A stretch of 64,000 nucleotides of DNA from Herbidospora mongoliensis (GTDB lineage: Bacteria > Actinomycetota > Actinomycetes > Streptosporangiales > Streptosporangiaceae). The stretch is from contig NZ_BBXD01000024.1 of assembly GCF_001570545.1 (NCBI RefSeq), positions 116,288-180,287 on the forward strand. The letters run 5' to 3'. A model generated the notes under the pieces. It was given only the letters and a program-made list of their open reading frames with translations. It had not been told where the DNA came from and made no database searches. The translations under genes were made by a program, and so were the position numbers. Positions 7,973-17,223 of this stretch are shown one piece after another. The first letter of the stretch is position 1; each line of letters opens with the position of its first letter.

Positions 7973-8665
7973 TCACCAGGCGAGCGTCCCCTCCTCGTTG
8001 ACGAACGTGCCCGACGGGCCGTCGTCGCCGAGCAGGGCCATCGACACCGACACGGCCGCGCCCTGGGCGGCCGGTCGGGTCGCTTGGAAGCCGTTCAGGT
8101 CGGTCGCGCAGTAGCCGGGGCAGATCGCGTTGACCTTGATCGGGGCGAGTTCCTTCGCGTACAGGGCGGTGACCATGTTCAGGGCCGTCTTGGACGACTG
8201 GTAGGCCAGGGCGTTCATGTCGAACCACGGGCCGTCCGGGTCGATGGCCGAGGCGAAGCTGCCGACCTCGCTGGAGACCATGACGATCCGGGCCGCCGGC
8301 GATCTGCGCAGGAGCGGGAGCATCGCGTTGGTCACCTCGACGACGCCGAAGACGTTGACCTCGTAGAGGTCGCGCATCAGCGTGGCCGAAGTCGCCGAGG
8401 GCAGGCCCCATTCGCCGATCCCGGCGTTGTTGACGAGGATGTCGAGGGAGCCGAAGCGCTCCTCGACGGTGGCGGCGGCGGCCTTGACCGTCGCGGGCGA
8501 CGTCACGTCGAGTTCGACGAAGGTCGCCCCGAGGCGGGCTGCGGCCTCTTCGCCCTTCCGGGAATCCCGGGCGCCGATCACGACGGTCACGCCCCGTTCG
8601 GCCAGGAGGCGGGCCGTCTCGTAGCCGATTCCCTTGTTGGCGCCGGTGATGAGTGCGGTTGTCAT
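7973..8665 (-). CDS. Short-chain dehydrogenase/reductase
   Basis: A 230-residue SDR from the ATG at 8665. The Rossmann motif TGANKGIG is at about residues 7-14, NNAG near 80, a catalytic serine in MVSSEVGSF and the YxxxK motif as YQSSK, followed by PGYCATDLNG. The frame extends further upstream, but that part overlaps the divergent XRE gene and lacks protein-like content. The gene is divergent from the XRE regulator across a 102-base region with a 12-base palindrome, suggesting it is that regulator's target. The substrate is unknown. Confidence 0.9.
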   Translation of the reverse strand: MTTALITGANKGIGYETARLLAERGVTVVIGARDSRKGEEAAARLGATFVELDVTSPATVKAAAATVEERFGSLDILVNNAGIGEWGLPSATSATLMRDLYEVNVFGVVEVTNAMLPLLRRSPAARIVMVSSEVGSFASAIDPDGPWFDMNALAYQSSKTALNMVTALYAKELAPIKVNAICPGYCATDLNGFQATRPAAQGAAVSVSMALLGDDGPSGTFVNEEGTLAW

Positions 8666-8723
8666 GAGCTCAACAGTGGGCGGGCGGCGTGCCGGGGACG
8701 AGAGACCGGCGGAGGCTGGGATC

Positions 8724-8735
8724 GGTGGTACCACC
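8724..8735. promoter_or_regulatory. GGTGGTACCACC palindrome between SDR and XRE genes
   Basis: A perfect 12-base palindrome lies centrally in the divergent intergenic region, a candidate operator for the adjacent XRE regulator. Confidence 0.5.
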
Positions 8736-8767
8736 CACGCCGCCCCAATAAGAGGAAAAATCGGTTC

Positions 8768-9640
8768 ATGGACCGAAACGGGCTGGCCGACTTCCTCCGC
8801 ACCCGGCGCGCCCGGCTGAAGCCCCGCGACGTCGGGCTGCCCGACGGCGTCCGACGGCGGACCGCGGGGCTGCGCAGGCAGGAGGTCGCCGAACTGGCCG
8901 GGATGTCGATCGACTACTACATCCGGCTGGAGCAGGCCCGGGGCCCCCATCCGTCGAGGCAGGTCCTGAACGCGCTGGCCCGCGCCCTCATGCTCACCGG
9001 CGACGAACGCGCCCACCTCTACCACCTGGCGGGCGAGCTACCCGGCCACGGAGAAGACCACCCGGCCGGGGTGTCAGCAGGGCCCTCTCGTGCCAGGCAG
9101 GCGTCCAGCCCGGTAAAAGCTCCTGGGCAGGGCATTCAGGATTTCCTGGCGACACTGACCGACATTCCCGCCTACGTCCTCGACGCCGGGTTCGACATCC
9201 TGGCCGCCAACCCGCTGGCTCTGCACCTGATCCCGTATCTGACGGTGGGCGGGAACGAGATGCGCGGCATCTTCGCCGGTCCGGTGCATCGGCAGGTCTG
9301 CCGTTACGCCGACTCGTTCGCCGCGGCGGCCGTCCGCGAGCTCAGGGCGGCCACGGCGACCCGGCCGCAGCTCCGGAACCTCGCCACCGAGCTGGCCGCC
9401 GGAAGTCCCCTGTTCGCCGAGCTCTGGGCCGCCCACGACGTCGAGATCCGTCGTGAGCTGCGCAAACAGCTGCTCCATGAGATCGTCGGCGAGATCGACG
9501 TACGGAGACAGATTCTCGACGTCCCCGATTCGGGTCAACGATTGATCATGTACGTCCCGGTCCCCGGCACCGGCGCTCAGGAGGCGCTCAGGAGGGTTCG
9601 GGAACTGTTGGAGCGACCGGGATTCGCGCGGTCAGGGTGA
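8768..9640 (+). CDS. XRE family regulator with MmyB-like ligand domain
   Basis: A 290-residue protein. The N-terminal helix-turn-helix (about residues 5-75) contains LRRQEVAELAGMSIDYYIRLEQ. The C-terminal half, with YVLDAGFDILAANPLA and later ELWAAHDV, is the MmyB-like PAS-related ligand-binding domain typical of actinobacterial regulators of neighbouring oxidoreductases. The ATG at 8768 is used because everything upstream in frame overlaps the SDR gene. It is divergent from the SDR gene, the probable target. Its last 53 bases overlap the convergent histidine kinase gene. Confidence 0.9.
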   Translation: MDRNGLADFLRTRRARLKPRDVGLPDGVRRRTAGLRRQEVAELAGMSIDYYIRLEQARGPHPSRQVLNALARALMLTGDERAHLYHLAGELPGHGEDHPAGVSAGPSRARQASSPVKAPGQGIQDFLATLTDIPAYVLDAGFDILAANPLALHLIPYLTVGGNEMRGIFAGPVHRQVCRYADSFAAAAVRELRAATATRPQLRNLATELAAGSPLFAELWAAHDVEIRRELRKQLLHEIVGEIDVRRQILDVPDSGQRLIMYVPVPGTGAQEALRRVRELLERPGFARSG

Positions 9641-10736
9641 ACCCGCCGGCGGACGCCCCGGCGGCCAGGGTCCCCCCGACCAGCATGATCCGTTCACGGA
9701 GGCCCGCCAGCCCGTAGCCGGACTCCCCGAAGACCCGCACGCGCGGCGGCGCGGCGGCGTTGTGGATGACGATCACGAGCTGGTCGTCGGAGACGGTCCC
9801 GGTGACCGTGACGGTGGCCCGGGGCGCGTGCTTGCGGGCGTTGTTGAGCCCTTCCTGGACCACCCGGTAGGCGGCGTGCTCGACGCTGCGAGACAGCCGT
9901 ACACCCTCGATCGCGAAGTTCAGATCGACCCGCTGCCCGGTCGTGTTGCTGTCGGCCACGAGCTGCGGAATGCCGTCGACGCCCCGGGCCGAACTGGGCA
10001 GATCCCCCGCCCGCAGAACGGTCAGCAGCTCGCGGAGTTCCGTGAGCGCCCGGACACCCTGATCTTCGATGTCCCTGGCCAGCTCGGGGTTCTCCTCCTC
10101 GTCGGTGTCCTCCTGGATCATCCCGGCCTTGAGCACCATCACGGTCACGGCGTGGGTCACGGTGTCGTGCAGTTCGGCCGCGATCCGCCTGCGCTCCCGC
10201 GCGGCGGCGTTCTCTTCCCTGATGTGTACGTCATCGGTCAGCCGCTGGATCAGATCGCGGTAACCGCGCACCCACGTCCCGAGGACGGCCGCCACGTACA
10301 CGGTCGTGAACGCCCGCACCACGCTGACGAGCACGTTGGGATGCTCGTGCGGCTGGTAGTAGTTCCCCAGCGCGAACCCCACGGTCAGCAGGGCCGCCAC
10401 GGCCTGCCACCACCGCACGGTCCGGTGGGCCGTCATCGCGTAGGCGGCGATCGACACGGGCATCGCCTGCGCGGTGAACAGGTAGCAGACCAGCGAGAAC
10501 ACCACCGAGGGCGCCGCCCACCGCCGCCGTACCAGCATGGCCAGCGACGCCACCACGGCGCTCGCCGTGGCCACCCAGATCGGCGCCGCGATGGCGGAGT
10601 CGTTCGGATCGACCAGCGCCGGCGGCAGCGTGTAGACCAGGAGCGTGGCCGACAGGGTGACGTCGACGACCCGCGACCGCCGTTCCTGGTCGAGGGAATC
10701 CCAGCGCTCCCGCCACTGGTCGATCGTCTCCCGCAT
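9588..10736 (-). CDS. Sensor histidine kinase, NarL/DesK (HisKA_3) type, orphan
   Basis: A 382-residue protein from the ATG at 10736. About five hydrophobic segments occupy residues 22-155. The HisKA_3 phosphoacceptor region follows with ERRRIAAELHDTVTHAV (His190). The ATPase domain has VVQEGLNNARKHAP (N-box) and GYGLAGLRERI (G-box). These kinases normally pair with LuxR-type response regulators. None is adjacent here: the neighbours are the XRE gene (53-base convergent overlap) and a divergent helicase. The signal is unknown. Confidence 0.9.
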   Translation of the reverse strand: MRETIDQWRERWDSLDQERRSRVVDVTLSATLLVYTLPPALVDPNDSAIAAPIWVATASAVVASLAMLVRRRWAAPSVVFSLVCYLFTAQAMPVSIAAYAMTAHRTVRWWQAVAALLTVGFALGNYYQPHEHPNVLVSVVRAFTTVYVAAVLGTWVRGYRDLIQRLTDDVHIREENAAARERRRIAAELHDTVTHAVTVMVLKAGMIQEDTDEEENPELARDIEDQGVRALTELRELLTVLRAGDLPSSARGVDGIPQLVADSNTTGQRVDLNFAIEGVRLSRSVEHAAYRVVQEGLNNARKHAPRATVTVTGTVSDDQLVIVIHNAAAPPRVRVFGESGYGLAGLRERIMLVGGTLAAGASAGGFTLTARIPVAPTVPEPS

Positions 10737-10907
10737 CCCGCCAATGTCGGTGCTCCAGCCGGGCCGCGAGCCCCCTGACACGCGGACTTTCCCGAGCTTG
10801 TACGAACACTCTGTTCGTTCGGGCAGGTTCCCGGCACGAGCCACGGCCGGCCTTCGGCCGTCCGCGTCTCGTTTCGCTCTCCCCCTGCTTCGGGGCAGGA
10901 TAGAGCG

Positions 10908-13397
10908 GTGAGCCTGATCGAGCGACTGCCGCGGACCCCCGACCCTGATGCCCTCTTCGAGGCGTTCGCCGCCTGGAACGAAGAGCGGGGGCTGACGCTC
11001 TATCCGGCGCAGGAGGAGGCGCTGATGGAGGTGGTGACCGGGAGCAACCTGATCCTGTCCACCCCCACCGGCTCGGGCAAGTCGCTGGTGGCGGCCGGAG
11101 CCCACTTCGCCGCGCTGGCCAACAACCAGGTCTCCTTCTACACCGCCCCCATCAAGGCGCTGGTGTCGGAGAAGTTCTTCGACCTGTGCGCGATCTTCGG
11201 CACCGAGAACGTCGGCATGATGACCGGCGACGCCTCGGTCAACGCCGACGCCCCGATCATCTGCTGCACCGCCGAGATCCTCGCCCAGGTCGCGCTCGCC
11301 GAGGGCCGCGAGGCCGATATCGGCATGGTCATCATGGACGAGTTCCACTTCTACGCCGAGTACGACCGGGGCTGGGCCTGGCAGGTCCCGCTGCTGGAGC
11401 TCCCGCAGGCCCAGTTCGTGATCATGTCGGCGACCCTCGGCGACGTGAGCCGCTTCGACAAGGACCTCACCCGCCGCACCGGCCGCCCGACGGCCGTGGT
11501 GAAGCATTCCGAGCGGCCGGTGCCGCTGGTCTATTCGTACAGGATGAGCCCCTTGCACGAGACGCTGGAGGAGTTCCTGTCGACCGGACAGGCCCCCGTC
11601 TACGTCGTGCACTTCACCCAGGCCGCCGCGATGGAACGCGCGCAGGCGCTGATGAGCATCAACATGTGCAGCAAGCCCGAGAAGGAGGCCATCGCGGCCC
11701 TGATCGGCAACTTCCGCTTCACGACCAAGTTCGGCCGCGCCCTCTCTCGTCTGGTACGCCACGGGATCGGCGTCCACCACGCGGGCATGCTGCCCAAATA
11801 CCGCAGACTCGTGGAGAAGCTCGCCCAGGCCGGCCTGCTGAAGGTCATCTGCGGCACCGACACCCTCGGCGTCGGCGTCAACGTCCCGATCCGCACGGTC
11901 CTGTTCACCGCGCTGACCAAATACGACGGCAGCCGCGTCCGCCGCCTGCGCGCCCGCGAGTTCCACCAGATCGCCGGCCGCGCCGGCCGAGCCGGCTTCG
12001 ACACGATCGGCTACGTCTCCTGCCAGGCCCCCGACCACGTCATCGAGAACGACCGCGCGCTGGCGAAGATCGGCGACGACCCCAAACGGCGACGCGGCTA
12101 CGCCCGCAAGAAGCCGCCGGAGGGCTTCGTCAACTGGAGCGAGGAGACCTTCGAGAAGCTCCAGACGGCCGAGCCCGAGCCGCTGACCAGCCGCTTCAAG
12201 GTCTCCAACGCGATGCTGCTGGCGGTGATCAACCGTCCCGGCAACTGCTACGACGCGATGAAGAGCCTGCTGACCGACAACCACGAAGAGCGCAAGAACC
12301 AGCGCCGCCACATCAGCCACGCCATCGCGATCTACCGCTCGCTGCTGGCCGGCGGCATCGTCGAGACGCTGAAGGAACCCGACGAGCAGGGCCGCTACGC
12401 CCGCCTGACCGTCGACCTCCAGCAGGACTTCGCCCTCAACCAGGCGCTGTCCACCTTCGCCCTGGCGACCTTCGAGCTGCTGGCCCCCGACAGCCCGACC
12501 TACGCCCTCGACGTCGTCAGCGTGGTCGAGTCGACCCTCGACGACCCGCGCCAGATCCTGCACGCCCAGCTCAACAAGGCCAAGGGCGAGGCGGTCGCCC
12601 AGATGAAGGCCGACGGCATCGAATACGAGGAGCGGATGGAGCTCCTCCAGGAGATCACCTATCCGATGCCGCTGGAGACGCTGCTGTTCGGCGCTTACGA
12701 GACGTACAAGCAGGGACATCCGTGGGTGGGCGACCACACGGTCAGCCCGAAGGCCATCATCCGCGACATGTACGAGCGGGCGATGACCTTCACCGACTAC
12801 ATCGGGTTCTACGAGCTGTCCCGCTCCGAGGGAACGGTGCTGCGCTACCTCGCCGACGCCTACCGCGCCCTGTCGCGGACGGTGCCGGAGCACATGAAGA
12901 CCGAAGACCTGATCGACCTCATCGAGTGGCTGGGCGAGCTGATCCGCCAGGTCGACTCCAGCCTGATCGACGAGTGGGAGAAACTGGCCAACCCGACCGA
13001 GGCCCTGGAGCAGCGCGACGAACTGGAGTCGAAGCTGCGGCCGGTCACCGCTAACGTCCGCGCGTTCCGGGTGCTGGTGCGCAACGCGATGTTCCGGATG
13101 GTGGAGCTGGCCGCCCTCGACCAGCAGGAGACGCTCGAAGAGATGTACCCGGACGTCGACTGGGCCGCGGGCCTGGACGCCTACTACGAGGAGCACGACA
13201 CGATCGGCACCGGGCCCTCCGCCCGCGGACCGGCCTTCCTCCGGATCGAGGAGGAGACCGGGCTGTGGCGGGTGCGCCAGGTCATCGAAGACCCGAACGG
13301 CGACGGCGACTGGGGTGTGGCGGCCGACGTCGACCTGGCGGCGTCCGACGAGGAGGGGTCGGCGGTGCTCCACGTGGTGGGCATCAACCGGCTCTGA
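10908..13397 (+). CDS. Ski2-like DEAD/DEAH-box helicase with DUF3516 domain
   Basis: An 829-residue superfamily 2 helicase starting at GTG. Visible motifs: LSTPTGSGKS (Walker A, 51-59), MDEFH (Walker B, 143-147), IMSAT (motif III, about 172-176), and the helicase C-terminal GTDTLGVGVNVPIRTV followed by HQIAGRAGRAGFDT (motif VI). The long C-terminal part (about residue 400 onwards) corresponds to DUF3516 of actinobacterial helicases. Relatives act on RNA or DNA, but the cellular role of this group is not established. It is divergent from the histidine kinase gene, and its last 14 bases overlap a kinase remnant on the other strand. Confidence 0.9.
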   Translation: MSLIERLPRTPDPDALFEAFAAWNEERGLTLYPAQEEALMEVVTGSNLILSTPTGSGKSLVAAGAHFAALANNQVSFYTAPIKALVSEKFFDLCAIFGTENVGMMTGDASVNADAPIICCTAEILAQVALAEGREADIGMVIMDEFHFYAEYDRGWAWQVPLLELPQAQFVIMSATLGDVSRFDKDLTRRTGRPTAVVKHSERPVPLVYSYRMSPLHETLEEFLSTGQAPVYVVHFTQAAAMERAQALMSINMCSKPEKEAIAALIGNFRFTTKFGRALSRLVRHGIGVHHAGMLPKYRRLVEKLAQAGLLKVICGTDTLGVGVNVPIRTVLFTALTKYDGSRVRRLRAREFHQIAGRAGRAGFDTIGYVSCQAPDHVIENDRALAKIGDDPKRRRGYARKKPPEGFVNWSEETFEKLQTAEPEPLTSRFKVSNAMLLAVINRPGNCYDAMKSLLTDNHEERKNQRRHISHAIAIYRSLLAGGIVETLKEPDEQGRYARLTVDLQQDFALNQALSTFALATFELLAPDSPTYALDVVSVVESTLDDPRQILHAQLNKAKGEAVAQMKADGIEYEERMELLQEITYPMPLETLLFGAYETYKQGHPWVGDHTVSPKAIIRDMYERAMTFTDYIGFYELSRSEGTVLRYLADAYRALSRTVPEHMKTEDLIDLIEWLGELIRQVDSSLIDEWEKLANPTEALEQRDELESKLRPVTANVRAFRVLVRNAMFRMVELAALDQQETLEEMYPDVDWAAGLDAYYEEHDTIGTGPSARGPAFLRIEEETGLWRVRQVIEDPNGDGDWGVAADVDLAASDEEGSAVLHVVGINRL

Positions 13398-13584
13398 TCC
13401 GGCCGACGACGTTTGCGTACATGCGGACGGGGTCGGGCGTAGCGGCGTCCACATAGCCGGGGAACGAAGGCAGGTCGCGGCAGAAGCTCAGCAGGCGGTC
13501 GTAGACGACCGCCGCTGAGGCCGGACGCTCGCCCGGGTCCTTGCGCAGCAGCCAGAGCACCAGGCGTTCGAGATCCTCCGGTAC
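13384..13584 (-). pseudogene. C-terminal remnant of a Ser/Thr protein kinase
   Basis: About 66 codons on the minus strand read VPEDLERLVLWLLRKDPGER..., then a tail ending ...VVGRIRAG and a stop at 13384. The LxxWLLRKDPGERP stretch is the characteristic last helix (subdomain XI) of bacterial Hanks-type kinases, where the arginine is structural. Nothing of the ATP site or activation segment precedes it; upstream of 13585 the frame runs antisense to another remnant. The gene has therefore lost its first three quarters or more. Confidence 0.7.
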
Positions 13585-13589
13585 GCGCC

Positions 13590-13877
13590 GGGAATGGGTG
13601 TCGGCCGTCCTGATCGGCGCCGCCGTCCTCATGGGCCTGACCGTGGTCGGCGCGATCGTCAACGGCGGGGCCGAACCCAAGGTCATCACGGCGAGGGCCG
13701 CGCCGGAATCGGAGCAGGCCAGGGCCGAGGCGGAGCCCGAGGAGCCGAAGGCGGCCGGCATCGGCGACACCGTCAAGGACGGCGACTTCGCCTTCAAGGT
13801 GACCAAGGTCGAGAAGGGCCTGTCGCAGGTCGGCGAGGGCTTTCTGGTCTCGGAGGCACAGGGTCAATATGTCCCGG
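13590..13877 (+). pseudogene. Remnant of a DUF4352-type membrane-anchored protein
   Basis: The plus-strand frame reads REWVSAVLIGAAVLMGLTVV (a transmembrane segment), an Ala/Glu-rich linker, then IGDTVKDGDFAFKVTKVEK and EAQGQYV. This matches the beginning of a DUF4352 domain. The frame then runs without a stop into sequence antisense to the next gene, so the domain's second half and the stop codon are missing. No proper start is seen either, since the 5' side is the kinase remnant. Both ends look truncated. Confidence 0.65.
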
Positions 13878-13882
13878 TGAGG

Positions 13883-14872
13883 TCAGCTCCCGGCCTTGGC
13901 CAGGTCGACGATGACGTAGCGCCCGTCCTGCTGGTAGCTCAGCAGCCGGTCATCGGAGGCGGGCACCGGGATCGCGACCCCGCCCGCCTGCACCCCCCGC
14001 GCCGGCAGCGGTTTCACCCCGAGATCGGCCACCTGCCCGGAGACCAGGTCATACAGGCCCGCCCAGATCTCCCCCGGCCCCGCCATCGTGCTCGACGTGA
14101 CGAACCGGTCGAGCGCGGGCCGGGAGACCGGCGGGTCGGTCAGCTTGGTCGCCCGCAGCCCCGCCCCCGACCGCGCCGACGCCAGCCGATCAGGCCCCAC
14201 GCACAGGTTCACCCCGCACAGCGACCCCGCCCGGGTGACCCGCCGCTCCCCCGTCTCGACGTTGATCGCGGTCGTGAACTCACGGGCCGGCGACCCCACC
14301 CACGGCCACTTCAGCACGTGCTGCCCGGAAGTCCCCGGTACCGCCGTCGGACGCCCGCCCTCGAAAGGAACCCGCCACACGCCCCCGGCATCGGTCGACC
14401 AGACCACGCCCTGGGCGGTCAGCTCCAACCCGGTGACGGTCCCGGTCAGCGCGAACGCCGCGATGGCAACCGGGTCGCCGCCCTCGACGGGCACCGACCA
14501 GATCTCCCCCACCCGCCCGGTTCCGTCCCGCCGCGCCGTCCACCAGGCGATGTGCCCGGCTCCGACAGCCACGCCGGAGGGATGCACGACGGTCCGGGGC
14601 GGCAGTGGAAGATCGGCCAGCTCGGTGGTCTCCCCATCGGCCAGCTTGTACGCGATCAACGCGTCGGAGCGCTCGAAGCCCTTGGCGGCGGTGACCAGCA
14701 CGGTGTCGTCATCGAGGAACAGCCGAGGCGTGATCGCCCGACCGTCGGCCAGCACGGCCGGGATCACGTGCACGGCCTGCGGCCAGAGGTTCTGCACGAG
14801 CGGGGGACGTTCGACGAGCGCGCTGCCGTTCAGGGTGCCGGTGAGCGCGAGGGCGGCGAGCAGTATGCGCAA
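13883..14872 (-). CDS. Secreted protein of unknown function, probable beta-propeller
   Basis: A 329-residue protein. The first in-frame start is TTG at 14872 (a hydrophobic signal ILLAALALTGTL follows), so the true N-terminus is uncertain. The body has repeated blades of the form DRLLSYQ, GHIAWWTARRDG, GEIWSVPVEGG and GGVWRVPFEGG, spaced about 40-50 residues apart. This suggests a WD40/TolB-like propeller exported from the cell. A Cys pair occurs in SLCGVNLCVG. No enzyme motif is seen. Its stop lies directly at the junction with the DUF4352 remnant. Confidence 0.65.
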   Translation of the reverse strand: MRILLAALALTGTLNGSALVERPPLVQNLWPQAVHVIPAVLADGRAITPRLFLDDDTVLVTAAKGFERSDALIAYKLADGETTELADLPLPPRTVVHPSGVAVGAGHIAWWTARRDGTGRVGEIWSVPVEGGDPVAIAAFALTGTVTGLELTAQGVVWSTDAGGVWRVPFEGGRPTAVPGTSGQHVLKWPWVGSPAREFTTAINVETGERRVTRAGSLCGVNLCVGPDRLASARSGAGLRATKLTDPPVSRPALDRFVTSSTMAGPGEIWAGLYDLVSGQVADLGVKPLPARGVQAGGVAIPVPASDDRLLSYQQDGRYVIVDLAKAGS

Positions 14873-14959
14873 AGTCAGCCACCCACAGAGCCGCGTCTTG
14901 AGAAAAGCGCGGGCGCGAGGCCCCCACGCTTACTGGAATCCACGTGACTCATGCGCACG

Positions 14960-15301
14960 TCAGCCTCCCACCGCGCCGCAGTCGGAGACGAAGTCTCCGG
15001 TCTGCCGGCAGGTCTGGAGCGCCACATCAGCGCCCTCCGCCGGCTTCAGGTAGTGCCGGACCACGGTTCCGGCGCCGCCGGTGTTCTCGTCGTAGCCCTG
15101 GCCCACGCCTCCGACGCCGACGTAGGTTCGCACCGCGTGGCCGTCGGCCTCGGTGTCCCACACGTCGAGCACGCCCTGGTCATAGTCGGCCCGTCCCCCG
15201 GTCGGGGACAGGGTCGTCACCGGCCCGCCCGCGGCCGCGCTCGCGGGCGCCGCCAGCAGGGCCACCGTGAACACGGCGGCGACAGCCGATCTGCGACGCA
15301 T
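14960..15301 (-). CDS. Small secreted protein of unknown function
   Basis: A 113-residue product from the ATG at 15301 (a GTG at 15319 would add six residues). A clear signal peptide (MRRRSAVAAVFTVALLAAPASA) precedes a short mature domain with YDQGVLDVWDTEADGHAVRTYVG and two cysteines (QTCRQ, SDCGAV) near the C-terminus that could form a disulfide. No family is recognised. It lies 88 bases upstream of the propeller-like gene on the same strand and 18 bases downstream of the dihydrouridine synthase stop region. Confidence 0.6.
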   Translation of the reverse strand: MRRRSAVAAVFTVALLAAPASAAAGGPVTTLSPTGGRADYDQGVLDVWDTEADGHAVRTYVGVGGVGQGYDENTGGAGTVVRHYLKPAEGADVALQTCRQTGDFVSDCGAVGG

Positions 15302-15337
15302 GCAAGCACGATAAGTCACGAATCTATAAAGTGCCTA

Positions 15338-16450
15338 TCAACCGCCGGAAAGTGCGTCTTCCACCTCGGGCACCGCGAAGTCGTCGGGGTCGTCGAGCCA
15401 GCCCAGCGGCAGCGACACCTTCTGCCGCTCGCCGCTCTTGCCGCGCGGCCCGTCGGCCGCCTCTCCAGGCCACGGCTGGGCGAGGTCGAGGCCGGACAGG
15501 CGCTCCCGCAGCTCGTCGAGGCTGGAGGCCTGCGCGGTCAGCCGACGGGTCTCCGCGCCGACCGAGAACGCCTTCAGATACCAGCCGACGTGCTTGCGGA
15601 AGTCGGACACGCCGTGCTTCTCGGAGCCCATCACCTCGACCAGCAGCTCGGCGTGCCGCAGCAGCATGGTCACCACCTCACCCAGGCGAGGCTCGGAGCG
15701 CTCGGGCGACCCGTTGAACGCGTGCTCCAGGTCCCGGAACAGCCACGGCCGGCCCAGGCAGCCACGCCCGATCACCACACCGTCGCAGCCCGTCCGGGCC
15801 ACCATCCGCAGGGCGTCGTCGGCGGTCCAGATGTCGCCGTTGCCCAGGACCGGCACACTGCCGGGCACGGCGTCGCGCAGCCTGGTGATCGCGTCCCAGT
15901 CGGCGAAGCCGCCGTAGTGCTGGATGGCGGTGCGGGCGTGCAGCGCGATGGCCTGCACACCCTCTTCGGCCGCGATCCGGCCGGCGTCGAGGTAGGTCAG
16001 GTGGTCGTCGTCGATGCCCTTGCGCATCTTCATGGTCACCGGCAGCGGGCCGGCGTTGGCCACGACCTCGCGGATGATCGATCTCAGCAGCCGTCTCTTG
16101 TACGGCACCGCCGCGCCCCCGCCCCGCCGGGTCACCTTGGGCACGGGGCAGCCGAAATTGAGGTCGATGTGGTCGGCCAGGTCTTCTTCGACGATCATGC
16201 GAGCGGCCCGGCCCATGATCACCGGGTCGACCCCGTAGAGCTGGATGCTGCGCGGCGTCTCCGTCGGGCCGAAGCGGATCATCTCGTACGTCAGCGGGTT
16301 GCGTTCGACCAGCGCCCGCGAGGTGATCATCTCGCACACGAACAGGCCGCCGCCCTGCTCGCGGCAGAGAGTGCGGTAGGCGCGGTTGGTGATACCCGCC
16401 ATGGGGGCGAGCACCACGGGGGGCCAGACGTCGAGCGACCCGATTTTCAT
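15338..16450 (-). CDS. dusB: tRNA-dihydrouridine synthase (DusB-like)
   Basis: A 370-residue flavoenzyme from the ATG at 16450. Hallmarks are LAPMAGITNRAYR near residue 14, the catalytic cysteine segment LNFGCPVPKVTRRGGGAA, VTMKMRKGIDDD, ALHARTAIQHYGGFADW and VLGNGDIWTADDA for FMN and RNA binding, and IGRGCLGRPWLF. It reduces specific uridines in tRNA to dihydrouridine using NADPH and FMN. It is divergent from the ACT-domain gene across 51 bases. Which tRNA position it modifies cannot be read from sequence alone. Confidence 0.92.
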   Translation of the reverse strand: MKIGSLDVWPPVVLAPMAGITNRAYRTLCREQGGGLFVCEMITSRALVERNPLTYEMIRFGPTETPRSIQLYGVDPVIMGRAARMIVEEDLADHIDLNFGCPVPKVTRRGGGAAVPYKRRLLRSIIREVVANAGPLPVTMKMRKGIDDDHLTYLDAGRIAAEEGVQAIALHARTAIQHYGGFADWDAITRLRDAVPGSVPVLGNGDIWTADDALRMVARTGCDGVVIGRGCLGRPWLFRDLEHAFNGSPERSEPRLGEVVTMLLRHAELLVEVMGSEKHGVSDFRKHVGWYLKAFSVGAETRRLTAQASSLDELRERLSGLDLAQPWPGEAADGPRGKSGERQKVSLPLGWLDDPDDFAVPEVEDALSGG

Positions 16451-16501
16451 CCTCTCATTGTCCTTCACGGGAAGAAGTGACCGGTGCATTAGCCTGATCA
16501 C

Positions 16502-17164
16502 ATGCTGCTGCGGCTGCGGATCGCGCTGCCAGACCGTCCGGGCGCCCTCGGCGTCGTCACCCAGGCCCTCGGTGTCGCGGGGGCCGACATCATCCAGGTC
16601 GTCGTGCTCGATCGGGGCGACGAGCGGGCGGTCGACGACTTCACGGTCTCGTGGCCCGACACCGCGCCGCGTGAGCATCTCGTCCGGGCGCTCGACGAGA
16701 TACCCGACATCAAGGTCGAGGGGGTCTGGGCCACTCGTGAGGCCCCGGGCACCTATCCGGAGCTGGAGATCCTCAAGTTCCTGACCACCGCCGGTGATCG
16801 CGCGCTGGCCACTCTGGTCGACGCGATGCCGGTGATGTTCAGCGCCGACTGGGCGGCCTGCGCGACCGAGCGGGTGCACGAGGTGGTCTGTTCGAGCTGG
16901 CGGGCGCCCGAGTCGATCCGGTTCCCCGAGCTCGCGCCGGCCCGGCCGGTGGCGGCGACGCTGGAGTCGGGGGCCCACGTGGTGCACGCGCCGTTGCCGC
17001 CGCTGGCGCTGACGCTGCTGCTGGCTCGCGTCGAGGGGCCCGCCTTCCACCGGACCGAGGTGACCCGGCTGGCCCGGATCCTCGACCTCTTCCTGCTGCT
17101 GCCGGCGATCGAAGAAGGTGCCCAGCGCGCCTTTCGTTCCACTAAATCCGGCTATTATCTGTAA
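16502..17164 (+). CDS. ACT domain-containing protein
   Basis: A 220-residue protein with an N-terminal ACT domain (about residues 1-70; LRLRIALPDRPGALGVVTQ and ADIIQVVVLDRG). A second region, about 80-220, has LEILKFLTTAGDRALATLVDAMPVMFSADWAA and resembles other actinobacterial proteins of this layout. ACT domains bind amino acids or similar ligands and regulate partners; no catalytic domain is attached here. It is divergent from dusB and precedes the GTPase operon by 59 bases without evidence of cotranscription. Confidence 0.8.
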   Translation: MLLRLRIALPDRPGALGVVTQALGVAGADIIQVVVLDRGDERAVDDFTVSWPDTAPREHLVRALDEIPDIKVEGVWATREAPGTYPELEILKFLTTAGDRALATLVDAMPVMFSADWAACATERVHEVVCSSWRAPESIRFPELAPARPVAATLESGAHVVHAPLPPLALTLLLARVEGPAFHRTEVTRLARILDLFLLLPAIEEGAQRAFRSTKSGYYL

Positions 17165-17223
17165 TCCGGTTGCGGCGAAATAACAATCGGTCCCGATTTT
17201 CACCGGAATAACACGGAGTCGCG

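Noticed and set aside
9588..13454. 1288-codon minus-strand frame
   Set aside because: Only the histidine kinase part (up to 10736) has family motifs; beyond it the frame is antisense to the helicase gene, with low-complexity composition.
13541..14947. 468-codon plus-strand frame
   Set aside because: Only its first 100 or so codons are protein-like (the DUF4352 remnant); the rest is Arg/Pro-rich shadow of the propeller-like gene on the minus strand.
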